Positions 56,070-62,861 of a stretch of 64,000 nucleotides of DNA are shown piece by piece (position 1 is the stretch's first letter; the number at the start of each line of letters is the position of its first letter). Source of the stretch: Bacteroidales bacterium (GTDB taxonomy: Bacteria; Bacteroidota; Bacteroidia; Bacteroidales; Marinilabiliaceae); the NCBI GenBank assembly GCA_015061285.1, contig SUWW01000003.1:124001-188000 (forward strand). Reading direction: 5' to 3'. The translations under genes were made by a program, and so were the position numbers. Under the pieces are notes generated by a model. The model ran no database searches. It was not told the DNA's origin and saw nothing but the letters and a program-made list of their open reading frames with translations.

Positions 56070-58325
56070 ATGAAAAGAATTGTATCTATAGTTGTAGCAA
56101 CGTTCTTAGCTATGTCGAGTTCAGTTGCTTCCGATTTGGTAGCTTTCCCTGGTGCCGAAGGTTTTGGTATGTATACCACTGGAGGTCGTGGAGGAGCAGT
56201 GTATCACGTTACAACACTCGAAGATGGCACCGGCGAAGGCACATTCCGTTGGGCCTGCAACAAAAGTGGTGCGCGCACAATAGTCTTCGACGTGTCGGGC
56301 ACAATATTTCTTACGAGTGAACTTAAACTCAGCAATGGCAATGTAACTATAGCCGGACAGACTGCTCCTGGCGATGGCATTTGCATAGCCGATTATCCTT
56401 TTGTCATAGCAGCCAACAATGTTATTGTTCGTTTTATGCGTTTTCGACTTGGTAATCGTCAAGTTGCCAATCACGAGGGCGACGGCTTAGGTGGCATGGA
56501 TTTGAAAAATATCATTGTCGACCACTGCTCGGTGAGCTGGAGCATCGATGAATGTCTATCTGTATACGGCAGCACAAATCTGACCGTTCAGTGGTGTTTG
56601 GTAGCTCAAAGTCTTGTAAATAGCGGGCACTCCAAAGGTGCGCATGGCTATGGTGGCAACTGGGGCGGTAGTGGGGCAAGCTATCATCATAATTTGATGG
56701 CTCATCACACAAGTCGTGTACCTCGTCTGGGCCCTCGTCAAAGTACACAAACCGACGAACGTATGGATATGCGCAACAACGTGTTTTATAATTGGGCTGG
56801 AAATGGTTGCTATGGTGGCGAAGGCATGAATGTAAATATTGTAAACAACTATTATAAACCTGGTCCGGGCACCGAAACTCGTAGCACCACAATTCAAAAA
56901 CGTATTGCTGGCATTGGCATACGTACAACTGAATATTGCAATCGTGTTGTTGCTGACGATGGCACTGTTACGGGGAATGGTTGGTTGCCTATGTGGCACG
57001 TGTGGGGCACCTTCTACGTGAATGGTAATTACAATAGCTCGTATCCAAATATGGACGAATGGAGCGATGGCATTGTGGCTCAGATTGATAATAGCAAATG
57101 TGACAATACTTTCAATTCAACTGTCGAAGCCCAAATGCACCTTAGCGAACCTATCGATTTCTACCCTGTAACTACGCATACTGCAGCTATGGCCTACGAT
57201 AAAGTGCTTGCTTATGCTGGGGCATCGCTTCATCGCGATTGGATAGATGAATTGATAGTTGACGACACCCGCAATAAACGGGCTACATATACCGGAAGTG
57301 GAAATGCTTCGGGCTTCATAAATAGTCAAGATGACAATAAACCTGCTGATGCCGACGACTCATGGAGTGCATGGCCAACGCTCGCTACCGATGCAACCAT
57401 CGACATCACCGACTCCGATGGCGATGGTATGCCCGATGTGTGGGAAGATGCCAACGGACTCGATAAAAACAACAAGTCCGATGGTTCGGCTACTGCATCC
57501 GATGGTTATACTAACCTTGAGCATTATCTCAACGATATTGTTTCGGATATTATGACAAATGGTGTCGCCGATGGTGATGTAGAGAGTAAAGATTCGTCTG
57601 TGACTGACAATACTGGCGATATTAATTATACAAATGGCATTGCAGGCACCATCTCTTGGCCTATGACAGAGAAAACCGATGTGGTGAAAAGCGCTACTGT
57701 ATCAAATGAAATCTCAGGCTATGTGACAGCTAACGATTTTGAAGTCGGCTCGGCACTTACCATGGCAGCAACAGCAACTAATGTCGACTCTGACATATAT
57801 GAAGTAAAATTTACTCCAACCGAAAACAATGCCTCGGCTCCAGCCTCCAACAATGCCATTATCTTTCCAATAGAGGTGGCTTCGGGCTACTATTTCAAAC
57901 CTTCGCGCGTCTCTCTTGTTGCTACACGCTTTGGTACCGATGGAGGCAAAATTGATATTAGTTGGACTAACGACGATGTTTCTACCACCATCTTAGAAAA
58001 AGAGACTCCAGTCCGCAACAATGCAACTCCGCCTTACGAAACTTACGGCGATACAATAAAAGTTGAACCATCTATCAATGGCGGCAATCTTGTTGTAAAT
58101 ATCTATAGCCTTGGTAGTACTAAGCAGATTGGTATAAGCAATGTGGAACTAACGGGCATAGTTGTAAATGAAGATGACGTCGTAACGGCAGTTGATAACA
58201 TAGAATCGGAAAAGAAAAATAATAAGTCCAACGACGATACAGAATACATACTCACAGGGCAAAAAGCACAATCGTCATCTCGAGGACTAATAATAAAAAG
58301 CGGAAAGCTGTTGCTGCGAAAGTAG
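56070..58325 (+). CDS. secreted pectate lyase (PL1-like) with Ca-binding repeat and C-terminal tail
   Basis: A 751-residue exported protein. The signal peptide (about 1-20, ending SSSVAS) leads into a right-handed beta-helix of the pectate lyase type (about 24-400): FPGAEGFGMYTTGGRGG, IVFDVSGTIFLTSELKL, VTIAGQTAPGDGICI and VIVRFMRFRLGN are hallmark blocks. VDHCSVSWSIDECLSVYG carries conserved acidic residues likely to bind Ca. An EF-hand/thrombospondin-type-3-like segment DSDGDGMPDVWED is at about 448-460, followed by a beta-sandwich (about 520-720). The end (YILTGQKAQSSSRGLIIKSG and a Lys/Leu/Arg-rich finish) resembles the tail of the giant protein and may be a sorting signal. Pectin (polygalacturonan) cleavage is the likely activity. 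Confidence 0.85.
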   Translation: MKRIVSIVVATFLAMSSSVASDLVAFPGAEGFGMYTTGGRGGAVYHVTTLEDGTGEGTFRWACNKSGARTIVFDVSGTIFLTSELKLSNGNVTIAGQTAPGDGICIADYPFVIAANNVIVRFMRFRLGNRQVANHEGDGLGGMDLKNIIVDHCSVSWSIDECLSVYGSTNLTVQWCLVAQSLVNSGHSKGAHGYGGNWGGSGASYHHNLMAHHTSRVPRLGPRQSTQTDERMDMRNNVFYNWAGNGCYGGEGMNVNIVNNYYKPGPGTETRSTTIQKRIAGIGIRTTEYCNRVVADDGTVTGNGWLPMWHVWGTFYVNGNYNSSYPNMDEWSDGIVAQIDNSKCDNTFNSTVEAQMHLSEPIDFYPVTTHTAAMAYDKVLAYAGASLHRDWIDELIVDDTRNKRATYTGSGNASGFINSQDDNKPADADDSWSAWPTLATDATIDITDSDGDGMPDVWEDANGLDKNNKSDGSATASDGYTNLEHYLNDIVSDIMTNGVADGDVESKDSSVTDNTGDINYTNGIAGTISWPMTEKTDVVKSATVSNEISGYVTANDFEVGSALTMAATATNVDSDIYEVKFTPTENNASAPASNNAIIFPIEVASGYYFKPSRVSLVATRFGTDGGKIDISWTNDDVSTTILEKETPVRNNATPPYETYGDTIKVEPSINGGNLVVNIYSLGSTKQIGISNVELTGIVVNEDDVVTAVDNIESEKKNNKSNDDTEYILTGQKAQSSSRGLIIKSGKLLLRK

Positions 58326-58357
58326 TAAGAGTGAAGTAGTATAAAGAATGATAGTTG

Positions 58358-58391
58358 AGGCGCATTTCAAAATTCTGAGATGCGCCTTTTT
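58358..58391 (+). terminator. terminator of the pectate lyase gene
   Basis: AGGCGCAT (58358-58365) pairs with ATGCGCCT (58380-58387); three further pairs extend it inward to 11 bp around an 8-nt loop. TTTTGG follows. It lies 32 bp after the stop. Confidence 0.85.
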
Positions 58392-58536
58392 GGTATACAA
58401 TTGGATATGCGAGCGTAGACAATTGACTCTTTTTGTGGGTAAAAAAAGAGTGTGATGATAAAAACAGATTATGTTTACATTTATTCCAAATAAAGATTTT
58501 ATTTTTACGCATTCTAAATTTAATTCTCAATAATTG

Positions 58537-59019
58537 ATGGAAAGAACGAAAGCTCAAACGAGGGAGGTTGTTAAACATACATTCGCAAAATTCTTGCAAG
58601 ACCACGGTCATCGTAAGACTCCCGAACGCTATGCCATTCTCGATGAGATATATAGCCGTAGTGGCCATTTCGACATCGAAACTCTCTATACCTACATGAA
58701 AAACAAAAACTATCGCGTCAGTCGTGCAACGCTCTATAACACAATGGAGTTGCTTCTCGATTGCAAATTGGTGGTGAAACATCAGTTTGGTAAAAATTTG
58801 GCACAATACGAGAGAGCATTCGATACCAAACCTCACGACCACCTAATTTGTTTGCATTGTGGTGCCGTTTCGGAAGTTTGCGACGACGATATATCTACAT
58901 ATATACAAAAAGCTACTTCTGCTGCCGAATTCGAAGAGAGCCATCATTCTCTCTATATATATGGTACATGCAAAAAGTGCCGTGAGAAATTGAAGAATGG
59001 AGAAGAAACAGCCGAATAA
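58537..59019 (+). CDS. Fur-family transcriptional regulator
   Basis: A 160-residue ferric uptake regulator homologue. The N-terminal winged helix (about 1-85) contains [17 protein letters not shown] and the recognition helix [19 protein letters not shown]. The C-terminal dimerisation domain has the metal-binding [15 protein letters not shown], and a second Cys pair CKKC near 145 completes a structural zinc site. Whether it senses iron, zinc or peroxide cannot be decided by eye. A TTG at 58534 is in frame, but the ATG at 58537 ([14 protein letters not shown]) is preferred. It has its own terminator and lies upstream of purA on the same strand. Confidence 0.92.
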   Translation: MERTKAQTREVVKHTFAKFLQDHGHRKTPERYAILDEIYSRSGHFDIETLYTYMKNKNYRVSRATLYNTMELLLDCKLVVKHQFGKNLAQYERAFDTKPHDHLICLHCGAVSEVCDDDISTYIQKATSAAEFEESHHSLYIYGTCKKCREKLKNGEETAE

Positions 59020-59049
59020 TATTGCGCAGTTTAGAATGAATTGAAAAAA

Positions 59050-59080
59050 AGCGCTCAAATGTTAAATTTTGCGCTCTTTT
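59050..59080 (+). terminator. terminator of the Fur-family gene
   Basis: AGCGC (59050-59054) pairs with GCGCT (59071-59075), with an inner AAAT/ATTT-type stem, followed by CTTTT. It lies 31 bp after the stop, and its T-run overlaps the -33 box of the purA promoter. Confidence 0.65.
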
Positions 59081-59110
59081 GTTGAAATGAATAATACAAG
59101 AATAACTTTG
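59078..59110 (+). promoter_or_regulatory. purA promoter
   Basis: TTTG (59078-59081) and TAACTTTG (59103-59110) match the Bacteroidota -33 and -7 consensus (TTTG and TAnnTTTG) with a 21-bp spacer. This is the best promoter in the window. The start site would be near 59115-59118. Confidence 0.75.
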
Positions 59111-59115
59111 CACAA

Positions 59116-59152
59116 CGGAATCTTGAGCCCACTCAAGAGTCCGCTTTTTTTT
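59116..59152 (+). terminator. leader terminator/attenuator of purA
   Basis: Positions 59116-59127 pair with 59132-59143 (12 positions with one A-G mismatch; CTTGAG/CTCAAG at the top, CGGA/TCCG at the base) and are followed by C and eight T. It lies directly at the predicted purA start site and 47 bp before the ATG, so it could end most transcripts early. A second hairpin (ACCGC 59167-59171 with GCGGT 59176-59180) lies downstream. The segment 59138-59145 can instead pair with 59175-59182 (7 of 8), a possible anti-terminator. Structure is seen; regulation is inferred. Confidence 0.65.
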
Positions 59153-59198
59153 GTGTAAAACTCAATACCGCAAGAGCGGTCTCAAACTATAAATAAAT

Positions 59199-60467
59199 AT
59201 GAAAGTAGACGTATTGTTGGGCCTGCAATGGGGCGACGAGGGCAAAGGTAAAATTGTCGATGTGTTGACTCCTAACTATTCGGCTGTTACTCGTTTTCAA
59301 GGTGGACCAAATGCAGGACACACGCTCGAATTTGAAGGCCAAAAATATGTGTTAAGATCTATCCCTTCGGGTATTTTTCAGGGCGGCAAAGTGAATATAA
59401 TAGGCAATGGCGTTGTGCTCGATCCAGCCCTTTTCAAAGTGGAAGTTGAGCAGCTTGAGGCCTCTGGTCACAACTTGCACGAGCGTTTGCTCATTTCACG
59501 AAAGGCGCATCTCATTTTGCCTACTCACCGCCTTCTTGATGCCGCTTATGAATCGGCGAAAGGAAAAGGGAAAATCGGCACTACTGGCAAAGGCATTGGA
59601 CCTACTTATACTGATAAGATTAGTAGAAATGGCTTGCGCGTGGGCGATATAGAAATAAATTTCGAAGAAAAATATAAAGCTGCTATCGAGCGCCATAAAG
59701 AGATCCTAAGTCATTATGATTTCAAGTATGACCTCGAACCTATTGAAAAAGAGTGGCTTGCTGGCTTAGAGAAACTTAAGGAGTTCCGCTTTATTGATAG
59801 TGAACACGAGATAAACAACATTCTTGCCGATGGCAAACGAATTCTTGCTGAAGGTGCTCAGGGAACCATGCTCGATGTCGATTTCGGTTCGTATCCTTTT
59901 GTCACTTCAAGCAACACCATTTGCGCTGGAGCATGTACGGGTCTTGGCGTTGCGCCTAACAAAATAGGTGAGGTGTTCGGTATTTTCAAGGCATACTGCA
60001 CACGCGTTGGTAGTGGTCCTTTCCCTACCGAACTCGAGAATGCTACAGGCGAAGAACTTCGCAAACTCGGTAACGAATTTGGTGCAGTCACAGGACGTCC
60101 TCGCCGTTGTGGTTGGATTGATCTTGTTGCACTTCGTTATGCTGTTATGCTCAATGGTGTTACGCAGCTGATTATGATGAAAAGCGATGTGCTCGATGGT
60201 TTTGATACTATTCGCGCTTGCGTTGCCTACAATATAAATGGTCGTGAAACCGACGAATTGCCATTCGACATAAGTAAAGACGTTGAGCCTGTATATATGG
60301 ATTTCGAAGGATGGAAAACCGACATGAGCAAGGTGACAAGCGAGGCCGAATTCCCCGAAGAGTATAAAGAGTATATAAAATTCATTGAGGATTATCTCGG
60401 TGTACCTATTAAATATATCTCTGTTGGTCCTGACCGTAAACAGACCATTTGTCGCGGGATTATGTAA
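59199..60467 (+). CDS. purA: adenylosuccinate synthetase
   Basis: A 422-residue enzyme that makes adenylosuccinate from IMP, aspartate and GTP, the first step of the AMP branch. The N-terminal GLQWGDEGKGKIVDVL holds the catalytic Asp and P-loop-like glycines, GGPNAGHT holds the catalytic His, and GTTGKGIGPTYTDKI, LAEGAQGTMLDVDFGSYPFV and VTGRPRRCGWIDLVALRY are all present. Length is normal and the frame is intact. It has a strong promoter, a hairpin in its leader and its own terminator. Confidence 0.98.
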   Translation: MKVDVLLGLQWGDEGKGKIVDVLTPNYSAVTRFQGGPNAGHTLEFEGQKYVLRSIPSGIFQGGKVNIIGNGVVLDPALFKVEVEQLEASGHNLHERLLISRKAHLILPTHRLLDAAYESAKGKGKIGTTGKGIGPTYTDKISRNGLRVGDIEINFEEKYKAAIERHKEILSHYDFKYDLEPIEKEWLAGLEKLKEFRFIDSEHEINNILADGKRILAEGAQGTMLDVDFGSYPFVTSSNTICAGACTGLGVAPNKIGEVFGIFKAYCTRVGSGPFPTELENATGEELRKLGNEFGAVTGRPRRCGWIDLVALRYAVMLNGVTQLIMMKSDVLDGFDTIRACVAYNINGRETDELPFDISKDVEPVYMDFEGWKTDMSKVTSEAEFPEEYKEYIKFIEDYLGVPIKYISVGPDRKQTICRGIM

Positions 60468-60492
60468 ATAGACGCACGAAATAATAAAAGAT

Positions 60493-60531
60493 AAAGCGGG
60501 ATTGTCTGAAATAGGCAAGTCCCGCTTTTGC
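60493..60531 (+). terminator. purA terminator
   Basis: AAAGCGGGA (60493-60501) pairs with TCCCGCTTT (60520-60528); inner bases extend the stem. TTGCTATT follows. It lies 25 bp after the purA stop. Confidence 0.8.
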
Positions 60532-60550
60532 TATTATTATAGCATATAGA

Positions 60551-61096
60551 TTAACCTATGATGGTAAACAGAATTTGACCATCAATCATAATAGGACGGA
60601 ATAAGTATCCGAGGGCTGAAAATAGCCATTCCCCATTGATGTTTACATATTGATAACCAGTGGGTAATTCAGAAAAGACATTTCCCACACGCAACTCGTA
60701 CAGAGCAAAAGGTCTACACGGAGGCATGGGGTGATTGCGCATGTAGTGGTGTAGCACTACAGGGTCGGTGACAATATGTTTATATCCATTGTGAATCTTG
60801 TTTATGTGAGTGCGTCGAGGCTCTATGGTGCGAGGCGCGCCAGGAATAACCAACGTAGGCACGCTGCCATTGTTATGGTAGCCGTTGCTATTGGTGGTTT
60901 TGCCACTGTTTTTGGTTTTGTTTTGTACGTTGTTTTTGGCGTTGTTATGGCCATTGTTGGTTTTGGGGCTTGTGGTTGTAGTACGACTTGTAGCTTGTTG
61001 GTTTGTATGACGAGCCGATTGTGCAAACACATTTGATGCACATGCAGCAATCAGCACTACAGCCAATGCTGAGAGTAAATGCTTGTTGTTTTTCAT
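60551..61096 (-). CDS. secreted protein with Asn/Thr/Lys-rich linker, unknown function
   Basis: A 181-residue exported protein. The signal peptide (about 1-25, LSALAVVLIAACASNVFAQ) contains a Cys, but the LIAAC context is followed by a normal AFAQ-like cleavage site, so signal peptidase I is more likely than lipidation. Residues about 27-80 form a low-complexity N/T/K-rich linker. The C-terminal part (about 82-181) is compact: MRNHPMPPCRPFAL, then FSELPTGYQYVNINGEWLFS and LFRPIMIDGQILFTI. The 'LPxGYxxVxINGxW' pattern recalls RcnB/DUF6515-like periplasmic proteins, but I do not claim membership. It ends convergently with purA. Confidence 0.7.
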   Translation of the reverse strand: MKNNKHLLSALAVVLIAACASNVFAQSARHTNQQATSRTTTTSPKTNNGHNNAKNNVQNKTKNSGKTTNSNGYHNNGSVPTLVIPGAPRTIEPRRTHINKIHNGYKHIVTDPVVLHHYMRNHPMPPCRPFALYELRVGNVFSELPTGYQYVNINGEWLFSALGYLFRPIMIDGQILFTIIG

Positions 61097-61476
61097 AGTT
61101 TCAAAATTTTATGTCAATACAGATAGCTAAAAACGTGCCAAAAGCAATTTCTATTCCATGTTCGCTGTGTGCTAAAGTAATTTGCATTTATCAAAAATGC
61201 TACATATTTGCAATCTGATTGTATCAAAAATCAAGTTGTTTTGCTAAATATTATGTAGAAAAAAGGGCTTATGTAGCAAAGTAGAGTTTGCAAAGCAAAC
61301 GATTGCACAAATTCATCTTAAGTTTAATTTGCAGTAATCGTATGGCGTAAATTGCAGTCTTTTAGGTAGATATAGAAAGAGTGTTTGTGTATAATTAATT
61401 TATACTATGTTCAAATAAAACTTCCGATGCACCGCTTTAGCAACATAAAACTATTTTTACAACGCCAAAGAATAGT
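61097..61476. other. intergenic region between divergent genes
   Basis: A 380-bp A/T-rich non-coding stretch between the small secreted protein gene (minus) and rseC (plus). It must hold promoters for both, but I find no clear TAnnTTTG on either strand. A small perfect hairpin GTTTGC-AAA-GCAAAC (61286-61300) is visible, of unknown meaning. No small gene is convincing. Confidence 0.5.
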
Positions 61477-61905
61477 ATGGACAGTAGAAATACCATAAAA
61501 CACGCGGGAGTAGTACGTGCAATTAAGGGAAAGAGAGCCGAAATAGAAATCGTTAGCAGTTCGGCATGTTCGTCTTGTAAGGCGCGATCAATGTGTAACG
61601 CGTCTGAGAACAAAATCAAACTTGTAGATGCTATTTTGCCGTTAGGTCAAGACGTAGAGCTTGGTCAGCAGGTTGATGTAGTTGGCGAAGAGCGCATGGG
61701 AATGACGGCCGTATTGCTTGCGTACATATTGCCATTATTGCTTATGCTTCTGGTGCTAATTGTGGCCAAAAATCTTGGTTGTGACGATGCGCAAGGAGGC
61801 TTAGCTGCTTTGGGTGTTTTGGTGCCATATTATGTGGTGATGTATCTATTCCGTAAGCAGATAAGTAAGAAGATTGTATTTATAGTAGAACTAAAAAACC
61901 AATAA
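61477..61905 (+). CDS. rseC: RseC/MucC-family redox protein
   Basis: A 142-residue membrane protein of the SoxR-reducing-system RseC family. The N-terminal part holds SSACSSCKARSMCNAS, a Cys-rich motif (CxxCxxxxxC) typical of the family. Two transmembrane helices follow (about 70-90 and 97-118), and the C-terminus is basic. In many Bacteroidota rseC is the first gene of the rnf operon, and here it is 16 bp before rnfB. It probably helps assembly or electron transfer of the Rnf complex. Confidence 0.9.
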   Translation: MDSRNTIKHAGVVRAIKGKRAEIEIVSSSACSSCKARSMCNASENKIKLVDAILPLGQDVELGQQVDVVGEERMGMTAVLLAYILPLLLMLLVLIVAKNLGCDDAQGGLAALGVLVPYYVVMYLFRKQISKKIVFIVELKNQ

Positions 61906-61921
61906 ATAACTGATAACTACA

Positions 61922-62845
61922 ATGAATGTTGTGTTAATAACGATTGCGGTCTTGGTAGTATTGGGCTTAGTGGCATCGGTGATATTGTATTTCGTTGCCA
62001 ACAAGTTCAAGGTCTACGAAGATCCGAAAATAGGCGAAGTAGAGAGCGTATTGCCAGGCGCCAATTGTGGAGGCTGTGGATTTCCCGGCTGTCATGGTTT
62101 GGCCGAGGCATTGACTAAAGCCGACGATTTGTCGGCTATTGGTTGCCCTGTGGGTGGCGCTCCAGTAATGGAAAAAGTTGCAAAAATTCTTGGTAAAGAG
62201 GTAGTTGCATCCGACCCGAAAGTGGCAGTTGTTCGTTGCAACGGCTCGTGCGACAATCGTGCTCATAAGCTTGAGTATGATGGCGCTAAGTCGTGTGCTA
62301 TTGCATCGACGCACTTCGCAGGCGAGACCGATTGCTCGTTTGGCTGTTTCGGCTACGGCGATTGCGTTGAGGCTTGTCAGTTTGGAGCCATCAGCATCGA
62401 CGAGAAGACTGGCCTTCCAGTAGTCGACGAGGAGAAGTGTGTGGCTTGTGGCGCTTGTGCTAAGGCTTGTCCGAAGAACATTATCGAGATTCGCAAGAAG
62501 GGTAGAGTGGTGCAAGGTACGGCTCGTCGCGTATGGATTTCGTGCGTAAATAAAGACAAAGGCGCTGTAGCTATGAAAGCGTGCAAAACCTCTTGTATTG
62601 GTTGCGGGAAATGTGCCAAAGTATGCAAATTTGAAGCAATCACTATCGAAAACAATCTTGCATATATCGACCCAGAGAAATGTAAGGCTTGCGGCATGTG
62701 CGTAAACGAATGTCCTAAGAAGGCTATTCATGCGACATTCACCCCGCCAGCACCAAAGCCAAAACCTGCTCCAGCACCCGCTGCCACTGAGGCTGCTAAG
62801 CCAGAAGAGAAGCCAGCTGAGCAAACAAATACGTCAAAAGAATAA
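61922..62845 (+). CDS. rnfB: Rnf electron transport complex subunit B
   Basis: A 307-residue iron-sulphur subunit of the ion-pumping ferredoxin:NAD oxidoreductase. One N-terminal membrane helix (about 3-24) is followed by the Fe-S domain with ANCGGCGFPGCHGLAEAL and a later Cys (about 48-78). Ferredoxin-type clusters follow: GDCVEACQFGAISI, KCVACGACAKACPKNI, SCIGCGKCAKVCKFEAI and KCKACGMCVNECPKKAI. The C-terminus is a Pro/Ala/Lys/Glu-rich tail. It lies between rseC and rnfC. Confidence 0.96.
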   Translation: MNVVLITIAVLVVLGLVASVILYFVANKFKVYEDPKIGEVESVLPGANCGGCGFPGCHGLAEALTKADDLSAIGCPVGGAPVMEKVAKILGKEVVASDPKVAVVRCNGSCDNRAHKLEYDGAKSCAIASTHFAGETDCSFGCFGYGDCVEACQFGAISIDEKTGLPVVDEEKCVACGACAKACPKNIIEIRKKGRVVQGTARRVWISCVNKDKGAVAMKACKTSCIGCGKCAKVCKFEAITIENNLAYIDPEKCKACGMCVNECPKKAIHATFTPPAPKPKPAPAPAATEAAKPEEKPAEQTNTSKE

Positions 62846-62846
62846 T

Positions 62847-62853
62847 TAGGAGG
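62847..62853 (+). promoter_or_regulatory. strong Shine-Dalgarno before rnfC
   Basis: TTAGGAGGAAATAGAAGTG places a near-perfect anti-16S match (AGGAGG) 8-9 bp before the GTG at 62862. It supports GTG as the rnfC start. Such clear ribosome-binding sites are rare in the other genes of this window. Confidence 0.8.
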
Positions 62854-62861
62854 AAATAGAA

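Noticed and set aside
61286-61300. GTTTGC-AAA-GCAAAC hairpin as a regulator site
   Set aside because: Only six pairs, A/T-rich surroundings and no link to a promoter element; too weak to name.
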